64,000 bases of DNA from Hyphomicrobiales bacterium (GTDB lineage: Bacteria; Pseudomonadota; Alphaproteobacteria; Rhizobiales; Rhizobiaceae), in assembly GCA_900473745.1 (NCBI GenBank), contig UCMW01000013.1, positions 62,001 to 126,000 on the forward strand, written 5' to 3'. The position numbers and the translations under genes were made by a program. The notes under the pieces are model-generated. The model ran no database searches and was not told the DNA's origin. It was given only the letters and a program-made list of their open reading frames with translations. Below are positions 41,948 to 51,610 of this stretch, piece by piece. Every line of letters begins with the position of its first letter. The stretch's first letter is position 1.

Positions 41948-42964
41948 ATGACGGACAAAACACATCTGGTAGATGCAGTCACCGGGCACCGGCGCATGCG
42001 CCGCCTGCGCAAGGCCGACTGGCAGCGCCGCATGGTCGTGGAGAACCGACTGACCGTCGACGACCTGATCTGGCCGATCTTTGTTGTGCCAGGATCGAAC
42101 ATTCTGGACCCGATCGCCGCCATGCCCGGCGTCTTCAGAATGAGCGTCGACAAGGCAGTGGAGGCCGCGAAGGAAGCGGCCGATCTCGGCATCCCGGCGC
42201 TTGCTACGTTTCCGAATGTCGACATGGAACTGCGCGACCAGACCGGCTCGGAAGTCCTGAAGAGCAACAATCTCCTCAATCAGGTGACCGCTGCGATCAA
42301 GAAGGCCGTGCCGAATATTGGCGTCATCACCGATGTGGCGCTCGATCCGTTCACCAGCCACGGCCATGACGGCATCCTGCGGGACGGCGAGATCGTCAAT
42401 GACGAGACAGTGGATCAGCTGGTACGGGCAGCGATTGCCCAGGCCGATGCCGGCTCCGATATCATCGCACCCTCGGACATGATGGATGGCCGTATCGGGG
42501 CAATCCGCCGGGGGCTGGATGGCGCGGGACACCAGGACGTCGGCATCATGTCCTATGCGACCAAGTTCGCCTCCTGTTATTATGGTCCCTACCGCGAGGC
42601 GATCTCGACCAGCGGTCTTTTGAAGGGCGACAAGAAGACCTATTACATTGATCCGGCCAATGGGACCGAGGCGGTGCGCGATGCTGCGCTCGATGTCGAG
42701 GAAGGCGCCGACATGCTGATGGTCAAGCCGGGCCTGCCCTATCTCGACATTTGCTGGCGCCTCAAGGAGAGCTTCGGGCTTCCAGTCTTTGCCTATCAGG
42801 TGTCCGGCGAGTACAGCCAGATCAAGGCTGCAGCGGCGAACAGCTGGATCGACGGCGAGCGGGCGATGCTGGAGACGCTTCTCTGTTTCAAGCGCGCAGG
42901 CTGCGACGGCATTCTCACCTATTTCGCGCCCGAGGTGGCGCGCCTGCTCGCCAAACAGGGTTGA
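41948..42964 (+). CDS. hemB: Delta-aminolevulinic acid dehydratase (porphobilinogen synthase)
   Basis: This 338-residue enzyme condenses two aminolevulinate molecules in haem synthesis. The Schiff-base lysines are in SYATKFASCYYGPYR and MLMVKPGLPYLDI. The site after ITDVALDPFTSHGHDGILRD lacks the three-Cys zinc cluster, so it belongs to the Mg2+-dependent class usual in alphaproteobacteria. Confidence 0.97.
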   Translation: MTDKTHLVDAVTGHRRMRRLRKADWQRRMVVENRLTVDDLIWPIFVVPGSNILDPIAAMPGVFRMSVDKAVEAAKEAADLGIPALATFPNVDMELRDQTGSEVLKSNNLLNQVTAAIKKAVPNIGVITDVALDPFTSHGHDGILRDGEIVNDETVDQLVRAAIAQADAGSDIIAPSDMMDGRIGAIRRGLDGAGHQDVGIMSYATKFASCYYGPYREAISTSGLLKGDKKTYYIDPANGTEAVRDAALDVEEGADMLMVKPGLPYLDICWRLKESFGLPVFAYQVSGEYSQIKAAAANSWIDGERAMLETLLCFKRAGCDGILTYFAPEVARLLAKQG

Positions 42965-43032
42965 TCTTCACGGATTATTGTATTCGGCATCGGGCTTCCC
43001 ATATCAGGATCACAACCTCAAAGGAGCCCGAC

Positions 43033-43491
43033 ATGAGCCTCGACAGCAACCCGTCCTATGCCGCCCCCGAAGACTGGCGCGCCTATAGCGGCGTGCTTTC
43101 GCGGCGCGTCTTCGCCTTCCTGGTCGACTATCTGTTCATCGGACTCCTCTGGATCCCGGCCGCTGTCGTGGTCTTCTTCCTGGGTGTGCTGACGCTCGGC
43201 CTCGGCTGGCTTCTCTACCCGATCCTGTTCTTCGTCGTCGCGGGCCTCTATTTCGGCATGTCGCTCGCCGGCCCCTCGCAGGCGACGCCCGGCATGCGGA
43301 TGATGGGCATCGCCATGGTCCGCCTCGACGGTCGCAAGCTCGACTTCGTCACGGCGATCGCCCATCTGGCGCTGTTCTGGATCCTGAATTCGGTGCTGAC
43401 GCCACTGGTCCTGCTCGCGGGCCTGTTCATCGAGCGTTCGCGCCTCGTGCACGACCTGCTTCTCGGCACCGCTGCAGCCCGCACCTACTGA
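43033..43491 (+). CDS. RDD family membrane protein
   Basis: This 152-residue protein has the RDD signature (SGVLSRRVFAFLVDYLFIGL, with Arg and Asp residues) and three to four helices, plus SQATPGMRMMGIAMVRLDGR and RSRLVHDLLLGTAAART. RDD proteins are proposed to be transporters. AAAGGAG precedes the start. It lies between hemB and bpt. Confidence 0.92.
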   Translation: MSLDSNPSYAAPEDWRAYSGVLSRRVFAFLVDYLFIGLLWIPAAVVVFFLGVLTLGLGWLLYPILFFVVAGLYFGMSLAGPSQATPGMRMMGIAMVRLDGRKLDFVTAIAHLALFWILNSVLTPLVLLAGLFIERSRLVHDLLLGTAAARTY

Positions 43492-43518
43492 TCCCCAGAA
43501 ATCCTTTTTCTGACAATG

Positions 43519-43542
43519 CACTCCGGCTTTTGCGCCGGAGTG
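43519..43542 (+). terminator. Intrinsic terminator after the RDD gene
   Basis: CACTCCGGC / GCCGGAGTG with a 6-base loop, followed within a few bases by TTTTT. Confidence 0.8.
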
Positions 43543-43611
43543 TTGACCTTTTTCATTCTTGCGCCATCCTAGCTCATACAGGACTGGCTAGAGGATTCTC
43601 TTCGGCAGCAG

Positions 43612-44373
43612 ATGAACACGCAGACCTCCCCTTCCCCGCAATTCTATCTGACGGCGCCGGCACCGTGCCCGTATCTGGCGGGGGAAATGGAGCGGAAGGT
43701 CTTTACGCATCTCGTCGGTCCGCGTGCCACCGAAATGAACGACCTTCTGACTCAGGGCGGTTTTCGCCGGTCGCAGAACATTGCCTACAGGCCGGCCTGC
43801 GAATCCTGTAGGGCCTGCGTCTCGGTCCGGGTCCTGGTGAATGAATTCGAGTTGAGCCGGAGCTTTCGCCGTATCGAGGCCGTCAACAGCGACGTCATCT
43901 CGACCGTCTTTCCGGCGCAACCCTCTACCGAGCAGTTTTCTCTCTTCCGCCAATATCTCGACCACCGCCACCAGCAAGGCGGCATGTCGGACATGTCAGC
44001 TCTCGACTATGCGATCATGGTCGAGGACAGCCATGTGCAGACACGGGTGATCGAATACCGCCTGCGCACGCCCGGCGACGGCATCTCGCCCCAGCCGCGC
44101 GGCGAACTCATCGCAGTCGCGCTCTCCGACCTGATGAGCGACGGCCTGTCCATGGTCTATTCGTTCTATAATCCGGAGATGGAAAAGCGGTCGCTCGGCA
44201 CGATGATGGTTCTCGATCACATCCGCCGGGCAAAGGCACTCGGCCTGCCCCATGTCTATCTGGGCTATTGGGTCCAGGGCTCGAAGAAAATGGGTTACAA
44301 GACCCGCTTCCAGCCGCAAGAGCACCTGATGAATCAAGGTTGGACGCGATTTACCCCGGATATTGAAGGGTAA
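43612..44373 (+). CDS. bpt: Aspartate/glutamate leucyltransferase (Bpt, N-end rule)
   Basis: This 253-residue protein matches the ATE family: [19 protein letters not shown] with the upstream ACESC Cys pair, [58 protein letters not shown]. It attaches Leu to N-terminal Asp/Glu so that ClpS-ClpAP can degrade the protein. The length fits the bacterial Bpt subfamily. Confidence 0.93.
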   Translation: MNTQTSPSPQFYLTAPAPCPYLAGEMERKVFTHLVGPRATEMNDLLTQGGFRRSQNIAYRPACESCRACVSVRVLVNEFELSRSFRRIEAVNSDVISTVFPAQPSTEQFSLFRQYLDHRHQQGGMSDMSALDYAIMVEDSHVQTRVIEYRLRTPGDGISPQPRGELIAVALSDLMSDGLSMVYSFYNPEMEKRSLGTMMVLDHIRRAKALGLPHVYLGYWVQGSKKMGYKTRFQPQEHLMNQGWTRFTPDIEG

Positions 44374-44417
44374 ATCAGAACATCTCGTCGAAGCTCAGTC
44401 CCATTTCGACACAGAAA

Positions 44418-44449
44418 AGCCCTCCGCGCCGCAATGGCTGCGGAGGGCT
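44418..44449. terminator. Hairpin between bpt and methyltransferase genes
   Basis: AGCCCTCCGC / GCGGAGGGCT, a 10-bp perfect stem with a 12-base loop, with AAAA before it, so it best terminates the leftward transcript, and may also serve bpt. Confidence 0.7.
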
Positions 44450-44457
44450 GTATCATT

Positions 44458-45501
44458 TCAGGACAGTTTGCGAATGATGCCGTAGACGATGTTCTTGTTC
44501 TGGCCGAAGCGGATCGTGCATTCGACGTCGAGCCCTTCGCTGGCCGCACGCATGATCCGCCACATGTCCTCTTCCGAGCGCAGCAACAGCGCCCAGTTCA
44601 TGAAGGTTTCCATGTAACCGTCATCGGGGATCTCATCGGCGAAGTTCGCAAAGAGGAAAGTACCGTTCGGTTTCAGCATCTGCAGGCAACGCTGCGTGAG
44701 CTTGATCGCCACTTCGTCCGCGAGATAATCGTAAAGACCGGCGGCGTAGACGAAATCGTAAGTGCCGAAGGTCTGCGCACGCTTGAGGATCGTACCGACC
44801 GAACCATTCACGGCCTCGACTGCGGTACCGACGAATTCAGAGGCGACCGCGCCGACACTCAAGGGGTCCTGATCCAAGGCGACCCAGCGCTTGATGGTCT
44901 TGTTCTTCAGAGCGTCCGACATTGCGCCTTCACGCAGATGGCCCGAAGCAATCGTCAGGATTTCCGCTTCACCGCCGCGAGAAGAGGCAACGTCGTCAAC
45001 CATTTGCGCCAGGATGTCACGTCGCTCACGAACCGCCACACAGGCCGGAGCCTGGCTGACGAAGGAGTGGATCTCCTTGCCGAGCGGGCTTGCCGCATCG
45101 AGGTAGCGTTGGGTCGATGCATGGCCATAGATGAAATCAAGCAGCCCGGCGTCGCCGGAATAGCCGCGCGGCTTTTCGAAAGACCAGCGGGTGAAAGGAT
45201 CTTCATGGCATAGCCGCGCCACGGCATGATTTTGTGCAACCGGGATCAACTGTTCCCAGACTTTCGGGGAATAACGGTTGCGCACAGCGTTCATGGCGGT
45301 GAACAACCGAACCATGATCTGCCCAACGGGCGCGCCCTGCTGGAACTGCTGTTCGGCCACCCGAAGATGAAGCGCCAGTTCAGTTCGTCCCGCGTCCAGC
45401 TCGCCATCTCTGATCGGATCTGGGGACGAGAATACCTTCGAGGCAATAGAGGCCGGGGTAATGAGGCTCTCACCATCGATTGCGATGTTCATTTCACTCA
45501 T
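44458..45501 (-). CDS. Class I SAM-dependent methyltransferase (PhcB-like?)
   Basis: This 347-residue protein has an N-terminal helical domain with WSFEKPRGYSGDAGLLDFIY and a C-terminal Rossmann domain (ILTIASGHLREGAM, VALDQDPLSVG, FDFVYAAGLYDYLADEVAIK by region). The KPRGY-GDA pattern occurs in a methyltransferase group that includes proteins annotated for 3-hydroxypalmitate methyl ester synthesis; that function is not shown here. ATG 45501 is chosen because GGAG lies eight bases upstream. The leader contains a long inverted repeat. Confidence 0.7.
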   Translation of the reverse strand: MSEMNIAIDGESLITPASIASKVFSSPDPIRDGELDAGRTELALHLRVAEQQFQQGAPVGQIMVRLFTAMNAVRNRYSPKVWEQLIPVAQNHAVARLCHEDPFTRWSFEKPRGYSGDAGLLDFIYGHASTQRYLDAASPLGKEIHSFVSQAPACVAVRERRDILAQMVDDVASSRGGEAEILTIASGHLREGAMSDALKNKTIKRWVALDQDPLSVGAVASEFVGTAVEAVNGSVGTILKRAQTFGTYDFVYAAGLYDYLADEVAIKLTQRCLQMLKPNGTFLFANFADEIPDDGYMETFMNWALLLRSEEDMWRIMRAASEGLDVECTIRFGQNKNIVYGIIRKLS

Positions 45502-45520
45502 TTTGCGCTCCATTTTAGTC

Positions 45521-45559
45521 AAACCCAATATTAATACTTCGTACACCATAGTTGGGTTT
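45521..45559. promoter_or_regulatory. Inverted repeat in the methyltransferase leader
   Basis: AAACCCAA (45521-45528) and TTGGGTTT (45552-45559) are perfect 8-bp arms separated by 23 AT-rich bases, within the gap between the divergent methyltransferase and GGDEF-EAL genes. It could be an operator or an RNA stem. Confidence 0.4.
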
Positions 45560-45671
45560 TCATTTCCGTATAGTCCCAGTTTTACCAGATCTTAAAACAT
45601 AGTTAACGCCTGTGCCAGTTAAGTTCAGGCAGCGCGCCTGTTAGTTCGCAGCGCGGAATCGGGACCACAGG

Positions 45672-47732
45672 ATGGATCGTGGCAACGAGGACGAGGCACG
45701 GGCAGCATCAAGCCCAGTTTTTTCGTCGCGCCTTATGAACGCCCCCTCCGGAGTCAATCACGCTTTGCCGGTCGAGCAGGGAAGCTTGCACGCGACCGGC
45801 CTCTCCCGTGCTGCATTGAAGCGCCATTACATGAGCGAACGCGGTACCGCGCAGGTGCAGGAAACACGGCACGGCCTTTGGCTCGCCCTCGTGGTTTACC
45901 TGCTCTTCGGGGTTGCAGATGCGATGCTGATACCCGATGTATCAGCCGCGACGATCACCGGGCGCTTCGCCGTCGCGATCCTGTCGCTTATCTTCATGGA
46001 GATAGTCGTCGCCGCGCGCGCGCCATCGAAGTGGTCCGATCTCGTCTGCGCCGTCACAGTGGTGGTTGCCTACCTTGGATGGCTCATCCCCGCGATACCG
46101 ACCAACGACTTCGACACTTTCCGCTTTTACATGTATTTCGGCACTATCTTCATGATGAGTGCAAACCTGTTTTTCAATCTCTTTTTCCGGCTCTCCGTGG
46201 CTACATCCGCGGCAATCCTAATTATCTTTTTTACAAGCCTTGCTTTCGTTCCACCGCTAGAGCCGAACCAGCTCATGGTGCATGTGCTGTTCTACTTGTC
46301 CTGCTTCGCTTTCACGTCCTACGTGAACTGGAAACTGAACCAGGAGCGCTTCAACGTCTTCCTAAATGCGCTGGAAGCAGCCCATCAACACGACGAGGCG
46401 GAGAAACGCGGCCTTGCACTGGAGAGGCTTTCCAATACGGATTATCTCACCGGGGTAGAGAACCGCCGGGCTGTGGACAAGCGGTTGCGCGACTACTGGA
46501 ACGATTGGCAGACGGAGGCCAAGGCCTTCGCGGCAATTCTGGTCGATGTCGACTTCTTCAAGAAATACAACGACTTTTATGGCCATCAAGCCGGTGACCG
46601 CTGCTTGATTCTTGTTGCGAGCGTGCTCAATGAAACGCTGAAACCACTGAATGCCTCGGTCGGCCGCTATGGCGGCGAGGAATTCATCGTTTTGTCGCGC
46701 GTAACAGGCCGCGACCAGGTCATGGCGCTCGGCGAGATTATTCGCAGTGCCGTGGAAGGCCTCCATCTCGTGCACGACCAGCGGCGCGACGGACAGGCTT
46801 TCGTCACGGTCAGCGTCGGCGCCTCCTATACCCGTCCGCAAAGTGGACCGAAGCTGGAGCGCATCATCAACGAAGCCGACCGGGCGCTTTATTCCGCCAA
46901 GGCGAATGGCCGCAACTGCATCCGCCTCTTCAATCCCAACGACCCGCTTACAAGCGACGACAACGAGAACATCGCAGCCACGCTTCGCATGGCGATCAAG
47001 AACGACCTCGTGCATCTCGTCTACCAGCCGATCCAGAACCTGAAGACCGGCCGCGTCGAGGCCGTGGAATCGCTGATGCGGATGAAGATGATCGATGGGA
47101 CACCGCTCTCGCCGGCACAGTTCATTCCGGTCGCCGAACGCACCGGCGCCATTCTCGACCTCGGCCTCTGGGCGATCCGTCGTGCCTGCACCGAGGTGCT
47201 GGCGACCGGCGTCGCACCGATGGCAAGCGTCAACGTGTCGGCCATCCAGCTGAAATCGCGCGGCTTTGCGCTGGCCGTCTCGACCATTCTCGAAGAAACC
47301 GGCGTTTCCGGCTCGCAACTCGCCTTCGAAATCACCGAGGGCATCGACATGGAGGGGCAGTCGGATGTCATCCGCTGCATCACCGATTTGCAGGCGCTGG
47401 GGATCCGGATCTGGCTCGACGATTTCGGCACCGGTTTTGCCGGCCTTTCCTGGCTGCGTCTCTTCCCCTTCGACACGGTCAAGATCGATCGCTCCTTCCT
47501 GCAGGATGCCCGCCGTCCGGCCGGACGCGCCATGCTCGAAGACATCATCCGCCTCATCCGCAACCGCGGCCTGAAGATCCTGATCGAGGGCCTGGAGACG
47601 GCCGACCATGTCGAGTTGATGCACGAACTCGGTATCGAGCTCGGACAGGGCTATTTTCTCGGCCGTCCCGTCCCGATCGACGAAGTGCGGATCAAGCCCT
47701 TTCCTCGGCTGGCGAGCGTTGGCGGCCGCTGA
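45672..47732 (+). CDS. Membrane GGDEF-EAL cyclic-di-GMP protein
   Basis: This is a 686-residue protein with about six membrane helices in residues 65-225, a GGDEF domain with intact active site (GRYGGEEFIV) but no RxxD inhibitory site, and an EAL domain with ESLMR, NVSAIQL, FEITEG, LDDFGTGF, KIDRSF, EGLET and GQGYF. Both domains look active, so it may make or degrade c-di-GMP. A role in motility or biofilm is inference. Confidence 0.92.
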   Translation: MDRGNEDEARAASSPVFSSRLMNAPSGVNHALPVEQGSLHATGLSRAALKRHYMSERGTAQVQETRHGLWLALVVYLLFGVADAMLIPDVSAATITGRFAVAILSLIFMEIVVAARAPSKWSDLVCAVTVVVAYLGWLIPAIPTNDFDTFRFYMYFGTIFMMSANLFFNLFFRLSVATSAAILIIFFTSLAFVPPLEPNQLMVHVLFYLSCFAFTSYVNWKLNQERFNVFLNALEAAHQHDEAEKRGLALERLSNTDYLTGVENRRAVDKRLRDYWNDWQTEAKAFAAILVDVDFFKKYNDFYGHQAGDRCLILVASVLNETLKPLNASVGRYGGEEFIVLSRVTGRDQVMALGEIIRSAVEGLHLVHDQRRDGQAFVTVSVGASYTRPQSGPKLERIINEADRALYSAKANGRNCIRLFNPNDPLTSDDNENIAATLRMAIKNDLVHLVYQPIQNLKTGRVEAVESLMRMKMIDGTPLSPAQFIPVAERTGAILDLGLWAIRRACTEVLATGVAPMASVNVSAIQLKSRGFALAVSTILEETGVSGSQLAFEITEGIDMEGQSDVIRCITDLQALGIRIWLDDFGTGFAGLSWLRLFPFDTVKIDRSFLQDARRPAGRAMLEDIIRLIRNRGLKILIEGLETADHVELMHELGIELGQGYFLGRPVPIDEVRIKPFPRLASVGGR

Positions 47733-47758
47733 TCGCTGAAGCCATCAACCCACAGACA

Positions 47759-47785
47759 AAAGCCGGCCACATTGCGACCGGCTTT
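47759..47785 (+). terminator. Intrinsic terminator after the GGDEF-EAL gene
   Basis: AAAGCCGG / CCGGCTTT with an 11-base loop, followed by TTTCG; lies between convergent genes and may serve parC too. Confidence 0.8.
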
Positions 47786-47806
47786 TTTCGTTTCATGTCG
47801 GGGATA

Positions 47807-50083
47807 TCAGCCCGAGAACTTGCCGCTGCGCGGAAAACCCTTCGGGACCAGGCGGCCGGCCGTCGCGCGATCGCCGAGCCATTCGACCAGTTCGTCCTTC
47901 GTCTTCGTAAAGGTGCGGCCGGCACTATCGGCCCAAGTCAGGCCGTCGGCGATCGTGAAGCACTTCACGTCGGAAATGCCGCCATCCTTGTAGCGCTGTA
48001 GGCGCACGCCCTTGCCGCGGGTCATTTCCGGGATCTGGGCGAGCGGGAAGACGACGAGCTTGCGGTTTTCGCCGACGACGGCCAGATGGTCGCCGCTGAC
48101 TGGCACCACGAGCTTCGTCTCATCCGGCATGCCGACATTCATCACCTGCTTGCCCTTGCGGGTATTGGCGACGACCTCGCCTTCCGGCACGATGAATCCG
48201 TTACCGGCGGTCGAGACGAGCAGCAGTTTGCGGCTCGCGTCATGCACAAAGGCAGTCAGTACGTCCTGATCGTTTTCCATATCGACGATGATGCGCAAGG
48301 GTTCGCCATGACCGCGGCCACCCGGCAGCTTGTCGCCGCCCAGCGTGTAGACCTTGCCGCCCGTGGTCACGAGCAGGATCTTGTCCGTCGTCTGGGCCGG
48401 GAAGGCCACTTTCAGCGCGTCACCTTCCTTGAAGGTCAGAGCTGATGTGTCGGAGATGTGGCCCTTGAGTGCACGTATCCAGCCCTTTTCGGAGATAACG
48501 ACGGTGATCGGTTCTTTCTCGATCATCGCCTGCTGGATCGCCTCGACATCCGCGCTCGGGGCGTCGGAGAAGACGGTGCGGCGGCGGCCGAGTTCGGTCG
48601 CCTTGGCATATTTCTTCTTCACCTCGCCGATTTCCCAGGCGACGGTCTGCCACTGCTTATCATTAGAGGCGAGCAGGGATTCGATCTCCGCCTTTTCGGC
48701 GGACAGAGCATCATGCTCCTTGCGGATCTCGAATTCCTCGAGCTTGCGCAAATTGCGCAGGCGCATGTTGAGGATGGCTTCGGCCTGGTTGTCGGTCAGA
48801 TCCCATTTGGCGATCATCACCGGCTTGGGCTCATCCTCTTCGCGGATGATGCGGATCACCTCGTCGAGGTTGAGATAGGCGATCAAAAGGCCGCCGAGGA
48901 TTTCCAGACGGCGGTCGATCGCAGCCAGGCGGAACTTCGAGCGGCGGACCAGCACGTCCTTGCGGTGGGCGAGCCACTCGGTCAGCACCTCGTTGAGGGC
49001 CATGACCTTCGGCACCTTGCCCTGCGACAGCACGTTCATGTTGAGCGGGATGCGGCTTTCGAGCTCGGTCAGCTTGAACAGCGATTCCATCAAGAGCGTC
49101 GCATCGACCGTGCGGCTTTTGGGCACGAGCACGAGGCGAACGTCCTCGGCGCTTTCGTCGCGCACGTCTTCGAGCAGCGGCAGGCGGCGGGCGATCAGGA
49201 GTTCCGCGATCTTCTCGATCAGGCGCGACTTCTGCACCTGGAACGGGATCTGCGTGACGATGATCTGGTAGCCACCGCGGCCAAGATCCTCGATCTCCCA
49301 CTTGGCACGCACGCGGAAGCCGCCGCGGCCGGTGCGGTAGGTCTCGAGCATCGAGGCACGGCTCTCGACGATGACGCCGCCGGTTGGGAAGTCGGGTCCT
49401 TCGATGCCGCCGCGCTCCGGATGCTCCGGATCGGCGAACAGCTCCTCGACCGAGGCGCCGGGGTTCTTGATCAGGTACAGCGCCGCATCGCAGAGTTCAT
49501 GCGCATTATGCGGCGGGATGGACGTCGCCATGCCGACCGCGATGCCGGTGGCACCGTTTGCCAGCAGGTTCGGGAAGGCGCCCGGAAGGACCGTCGGTTC
49601 GTCGTCTTCCTCGTTGTAGGTCGGGCGGAAATCGACGGCGTCCTGATCGATGCCTTCGAGCAGCAGGGCCGCCACGTCGGTCATGCGGGCTTCGGTGTAA
49701 CGATAGGCAGCAGCGCTATCGCCGTCGATATTGCCGAAGTTCCCCTGCCCGTCGACGACAGGATAACGCTGGGAGAAGTCCTGCGCGAGGCGGACCAGCG
49801 CGTCATAGACCGACTGGTCGCCATGCGGGTGGAACTTACCGATGACGTCACCGACGATACGGGCGCATTTCTTGAAGGCCGAGTTCGGCCGGATGCCCAT
49901 TTCGCTCATCGCATGGATGATGCGGCGATGCACCGGTTTCAGCCCGTCTCGGACGTCCGGCAGCGCGCGATGCATGATCGTCGACAAGGCATAGGCGAGA
50001 TAACGCTCTTCGAGCGCCGCCTTCAGGTCGACCGGAAGAATGTTGTCGCCACCCTCTTCGGGCGGAAGCTGATTTGTCCCCAT
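47807..50083 (-). CDS. parC: DNA topoisomerase IV subunit A
   Basis: This 758-residue protein has the catalytic Tyr in [11 protein letters not shown], the quinolone region [20 protein letters not shown] and the N-terminal [20 protein letters not shown]. It decatenates replicated chromosomes with ParE. The C-terminal pinwheel blades ([20 protein letters not shown] and others) are fewer than in GyrA, and no GyrA box was seen, which favours ParC. Confidence 0.95.
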   Translation of the reverse strand: MGTNQLPPEEGGDNILPVDLKAALEERYLAYALSTIMHRALPDVRDGLKPVHRRIIHAMSEMGIRPNSAFKKCARIVGDVIGKFHPHGDQSVYDALVRLAQDFSQRYPVVDGQGNFGNIDGDSAAAYRYTEARMTDVAALLLEGIDQDAVDFRPTYNEEDDEPTVLPGAFPNLLANGATGIAVGMATSIPPHNAHELCDAALYLIKNPGASVEELFADPEHPERGGIEGPDFPTGGVIVESRASMLETYRTGRGGFRVRAKWEIEDLGRGGYQIIVTQIPFQVQKSRLIEKIAELLIARRLPLLEDVRDESAEDVRLVLVPKSRTVDATLLMESLFKLTELESRIPLNMNVLSQGKVPKVMALNEVLTEWLAHRKDVLVRRSKFRLAAIDRRLEILGGLLIAYLNLDEVIRIIREEDEPKPVMIAKWDLTDNQAEAILNMRLRNLRKLEEFEIRKEHDALSAEKAEIESLLASNDKQWQTVAWEIGEVKKKYAKATELGRRRTVFSDAPSADVEAIQQAMIEKEPITVVISEKGWIRALKGHISDTSALTFKEGDALKVAFPAQTTDKILLVTTGGKVYTLGGDKLPGGRGHGEPLRIIVDMENDQDVLTAFVHDASRKLLLVSTAGNGFIVPEGEVVANTRKGKQVMNVGMPDETKLVVPVSGDHLAVVGENRKLVVFPLAQIPEMTRGKGVRLQRYKDGGISDVKCFTIADGLTWADSAGRTFTKTKDELVEWLGDRATAGRLVPKGFPRSGKFSG

Positions 50084-50289
50084 GGGTCTCCCCTATCCGA
50101 GAAGACCCGGAACGGCAAGGAAACCGGGGATTCTGCCTGTGGATTAAGGGGCTGTGACCGTCATCACGCCACATTCACTCGGCATCGGTCTATGGCGAAA
50201 ACCGGTGGACGTTTTTTCAATCCCCCTTATAAATACCGCCGACCTTTTGGGCACGCTTTTCGCGGCCAGCAGCAACAGAGGACCTCGTC

Positions 50290-51486
50290 ATGACCTTGTA
50301 CCGTTCCACCCGAATTCTGCTCGCGGGCGCGGCGCTCTGCGCGTTCACCGGCCCGGCGCTTGCGCTGGACGGACAGGATTTGCTCAAGAAGATCAATGCC
50401 TCCTTCGCGACCGGCGGCACGAACTTCACGGCCGACAGCATCGAGGTCGATGGTGCAGACGTTATCCTCAAGGGTCTGAAGCTCGGCGTCGAGGGCCAGC
50501 CGGCTGAAAAGCCTCTGGCGCTTGAGGAACTGACCCTTCAGGGCGTCAGCGAAGAAGACGGCGGTGCCTATTATATCGAGCGCGTCGAGTTCCCCGAGGT
50601 GAACGTCACCGAGGAGAAGTCCACCTTCAAGGTCCAGGACCTCTATCTCTCCGGCGTCTATGTGCCCGGCGACGCCAATGCCGAGGGCATTGATTCGCTG
50701 ATGTTCTACGAAGAGGCCCATAGCGGTCCGGTCGATGTGACCGTTGACGGCAAGCCGGTCTTCTCCATGGCGGAAGCCGTCGGCACGATGGGCCTGTCCG
50801 AGGACGAGACCACGATTACCTTCGAAGGGACCGTGACCGGTGTGAAGGCTGATCTCAGCACGATCGAAGACCCGAAGGCCAAGGAATCCATCGAAGCGCT
50901 CGGCCTCACCAGCCTCGACGGCAACATGAACATGTCCGGCAGCTGGGAAGTCGAGAGCGGCACGATCGACATCGAGGACTATTCGATCGATTTCGCCAAT
51001 GTCGGCAAGCTCTCTCTCGCCTTCTCCATGTCCGGCTACACGCTGGATCTCGTCAAGCAGATGCAGGAGCAGGCCCGCATGATGCAGGCACAGCCGCAGA
51101 ACGAGCAGACACAGCAGGCAGCAGGTCTCGCCATGCTCGGCCTCGTGCAGCAGATGTCGCTGGTAGACGCCCAGATCCGCTTCGAGGATGCCGGCATTAC
51201 CAAGCGCGGCCTCGATTATGCCGGCAAGAGCCAGGGTGCGGACGGCGCGCAAATGGCACAGATGGTCAAGGGCATGCTGCCGATCCTGCTCGCCCAGGCC
51301 AAGCTCGGCGCGATCCAGAACGAAATCTCCGCCGCGGTGAATACCTATATCGACGATCCGAAGGCTCTCACGATTGCCGCCGCTCCCGCCAACCCGATCG
51401 CCTTCCCGATGATCATGGGTGCGGCCATGGGCGCACCGGAAACCATCCCCGGCCTGATCGGGCTCAAGGTCACTGCCAACGACTGA
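50290..51486 (+). CDS. Periplasmic protein of unknown function
   Basis: This is a 398-residue protein with a signal peptide (LLAGAALCAFTGPALALDGQ). The mature protein is acidic and built of repeated beta patterns (ADSIEVDGADVILKGLKLGV; SIDFANVGKLSLAFSMSGYT) ending in a helical part rich in Gln and Met (QMQEQARMMQAQPQNEQTQQ). It resembles AsmA/DUF945-type periplasmic proteins only in general style. It has its own terminator. Confidence 0.7.
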   Translation: MTLYRSTRILLAGAALCAFTGPALALDGQDLLKKINASFATGGTNFTADSIEVDGADVILKGLKLGVEGQPAEKPLALEELTLQGVSEEDGGAYYIERVEFPEVNVTEEKSTFKVQDLYLSGVYVPGDANAEGIDSLMFYEEAHSGPVDVTVDGKPVFSMAEAVGTMGLSEDETTITFEGTVTGVKADLSTIEDPKAKESIEALGLTSLDGNMNMSGSWEVESGTIDIEDYSIDFANVGKLSLAFSMSGYTLDLVKQMQEQARMMQAQPQNEQTQQAAGLAMLGLVQQMSLVDAQIRFEDAGITKRGLDYAGKSQGADGAQMAQMVKGMLPILLAQAKLGAIQNEISAAVNTYIDDPKALTIAAAPANPIAFPMIMGAAMGAPETIPGLIGLKVTAND

Positions 51487-51508
51487 TCGTCTCGGCGGTC
51501 AAGACAAG

Positions 51509-51534
51509 AGCCCGGTTGCGACAGCAGCCGGGCT
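51509..51534 (+). terminator. Intrinsic terminator after the periplasmic protein gene
   Basis: AGCCCGG / CCGGGCT followed by TTTTTC. Confidence 0.85.
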
Positions 51535-51560
51535 TTTTTCATGTCTTGAGATCAACAAAA

Positions 51561-51584
51561 AAGGCCGGGATCGCTCCCGGCCTT
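51561..51584 (-). terminator. Intrinsic terminator of aspS
   Basis: AAGGCCGGGA / TCCCGGCCTT, a 10-bp perfect stem with TCGC loop, followed on the minus strand by a T run (AAAAAA on + at 51556-51562). Confidence 0.9.
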
Positions 51585-51610
51585 GGTCATTTCCAGATCC
51601 CTTAGGTGGA

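Noticed and set aside
45672..47732. Possible catalytic loss in the EAL domain (ESL instead of EAL)
   Set aside because: The essential Glu and Leu are kept and the other metal and catalytic residues are present, so inactivity cannot be claimed.
48458..50293. 611-codon open frame on the + strand
   Set aside because: Antisense to parC, with a composition typical of reverse-frame reading.
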